Assembly (NCBI RefSeq): GCF_015278125.1
Contig: NZ_JADILO010000018.1
Span: 1 to 64,000, forward strand
Origin: Vibrio fluminensis
GTDB taxonomy: Bacteria > Pseudomonadota > Gammaproteobacteria > Enterobacterales > Vibrionaceae
DNA length: 64,000 nucleotides
Reading direction: 5' to 3'
Program-made: the position numbers and the translations under genes
Shown: positions 63,348 through 64,000 of the stretch, piece after piece
Position numbering within the stretch: position 1 is the first letter of the stretch
Layout: each line of letters starts with the position of its first letter
Notes under the pieces: model-generated
Database searches by the model: none
What the model was told of the DNA's origin: nothing
The model's input: only the letters and a program-made list of their open reading frames with translations

Positions 63348-64000
63348 TTAGAAGTGGTAGTTCATACCAACAGACATGATGATTTCATTCTTGTCGTAGA
63401 AATCGATGTTTGAGTCAGTGCTACCGAAACCTGCGAATGATACTAGAGACCAATCCTGCCAATCCATGAAGTTTGCGTATTCATAAGCCGCGAATAGGCT
63501 CATTTCGTCATCTTCGCGAGTTTCACCGAATACTGGGTTTACTGCATCGTAATCGCGGTTGTTAAAGCCTGCTGTCAATGCAAACTGGTGACGATCCAGC
63601 ATCTTAAAGTAGCTTAGTTCTACACCATAGCCTTTAAACGAGTTCGCTGCACCATCAGCATCCGCTGAGATGTAGGTTAGGCGCGGTTTCAGCATAGTGG
63701 TTTGATCCACCATGTATTTGTAATCTGTACGGAAATAGAACGCGTCAGCATCACGGCGCAGAGAATCACGCTGTGCCGCAGTCAACATTGGATCAGCCAT
63801 GCCTGAACGTTCATCTTCAACATCTTTAGTCGCGTAAGCCATATCTACTGAAAACTTCGAACCCATGATGTTATCAAGCTTCAAGCGATACGCGTTGCCG
63901 TCTTCATCAGTCGTTTTACGTTTACCATTATCTTTGAATGGGTCTTCCCACACTTCACCCGACATGATGGTAGGTAGAATAGAAGCATCGATGATCATGC
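63348..64000 (-). CDS. DUF2860-like outer-membrane protein (5' end outside window)
   Basis: The visible 217 C-terminal residues consist of alternating amphipathic strands with short turns (FYFRTDYKYMVDQTT, LKPRLTYISAD, YGVELSYFKMLDRHQFALTAG) ending in MNYHF, the terminal-Phe signal of outer-membrane barrels. This fits the DUF2860 family of vibrio porin-like proteins. An ATG at 63998 is in frame, but the reading frame reaches the window end and the signal peptide is not seen, so the gene is partial. Function unknown. Confidence 0.7.
   Translation of the reverse strand, partial: MIIDASILPTIMSGEVWEDPFKDNGKRKTTDEDGNAYRLKLDNIMGSKFSVDMAYATKDVEDERSGMADPMLTAAQRDSLRRDADAFYFRTDYKYMVDQTTMLKPRLTYISADADGAANSFKGYGVELSYFKMLDRHQFALTAGFNNRDYDAVNPVFGETREDDEMSLFAAYEYANFMDWQDWSLVSFAGFGSTDSNIDFYDKNEIIMSVGMNYHF

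Overview
The window looks like a piece of a Vibrio chromosome. The flavin reductase at 61426-62148 is close to the Vibrio harveyi Frp sequence as I remember it. Several small families typical of vibrios are present (DUF3316-, DUF2986- and DUF2860-like proteins), and so are a lipid A acyltransferase, phhAB, nirBDC-cobA and a BCCT transporter in the usual gammaproteobacterial form. No tRNA, rRNA or CRISPR was seen. All names come from reading motifs and remembered family sequences; no search was run.

Layout. 1-54 is the start of an IS1182-type transposase that leaves the window. 195-9562 is mixed core: cytochrome c, lpxL, ppiC, a CheV-like protein, a diguanylate cyclase, a DUF333 lipoprotein, a DUF218 protein, L-serine dehydratase, a POT-family transporter and a DUF3316 protein. 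9985-12024 holds a small basic protein, a NYN nuclease and an HD-GYP protein. 12240-17118 is the nitrite reductase operon nirBDC-cobA with a recognisable FNR/NarP promoter. 17241-25055 holds yjjG, an SH3-like protein, phhAB with a TyrR box, a methyltransferase, a LysR regulator, a CDF transporter and a REC-TPR protein.

The main accessory block is 25105-52667. A minus-strand run of eleven tightly packed genes (37512 down to 25105) encodes a REC-PP2C phosphatase, a STAS protein, a sugar nucleotidyltransferase, an RsbW-like kinase, a cellulose-synthase-like membrane glycosyltransferase, three DUF3131 proteins, an unknown exported protein, a GH16 glycanase and a soluble glycosyltransferase. Divergent from it are an outer-membrane beta-barrel candidate with an internal duplication and a 1620-residue, almost pure RTX protein with a sigma-54-like promoter. 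Facing the RTX gene is a type I secretion pair (ABC protein and HlyD adaptor) with a small zinc-ribbon membrane protein. A 45-bp tandem repeat array and four stem-loops lie between the convergent transcripts. A fourth DUF3131 gene followed closely by a hybrid histidine kinase completes the block. My reading is an exopolysaccharide/biofilm-matrix locus: it would make and trim a beta-glucan-like polymer, secrete a calcium-binding matrix protein, and be controlled by a partner-switch module and a phosphorelay. The general plan recalls syp of V. fischeri and brp/cabABC of V. vulnificus, but the synthase, the DUF3131 set and the barrel differ from what I know of those loci.

53007-64000 returns to core-like genes: BCCT transporter, DnaQ-like exonuclease with a cNMP/CBS/DUF294 protein, an orphan HPt protein (possible partner of the hybrid kinase), GNAT acetyltransferase, a phosphoethanolamine-transferase-like enzyme overlapping a FAM151/GDPD-like protein, frp, a GGCT-like protein, an HD phosphohydrolase and a partial outer-membrane protein.

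Two copies of a short element with TATACCCAAGT-type inverted ends sit in divergent promoter regions (5735-5943 and 20801-20903). Several start codons were moved from the longest reading frame to internal starts with better ribosome binding sites; each case is noted.
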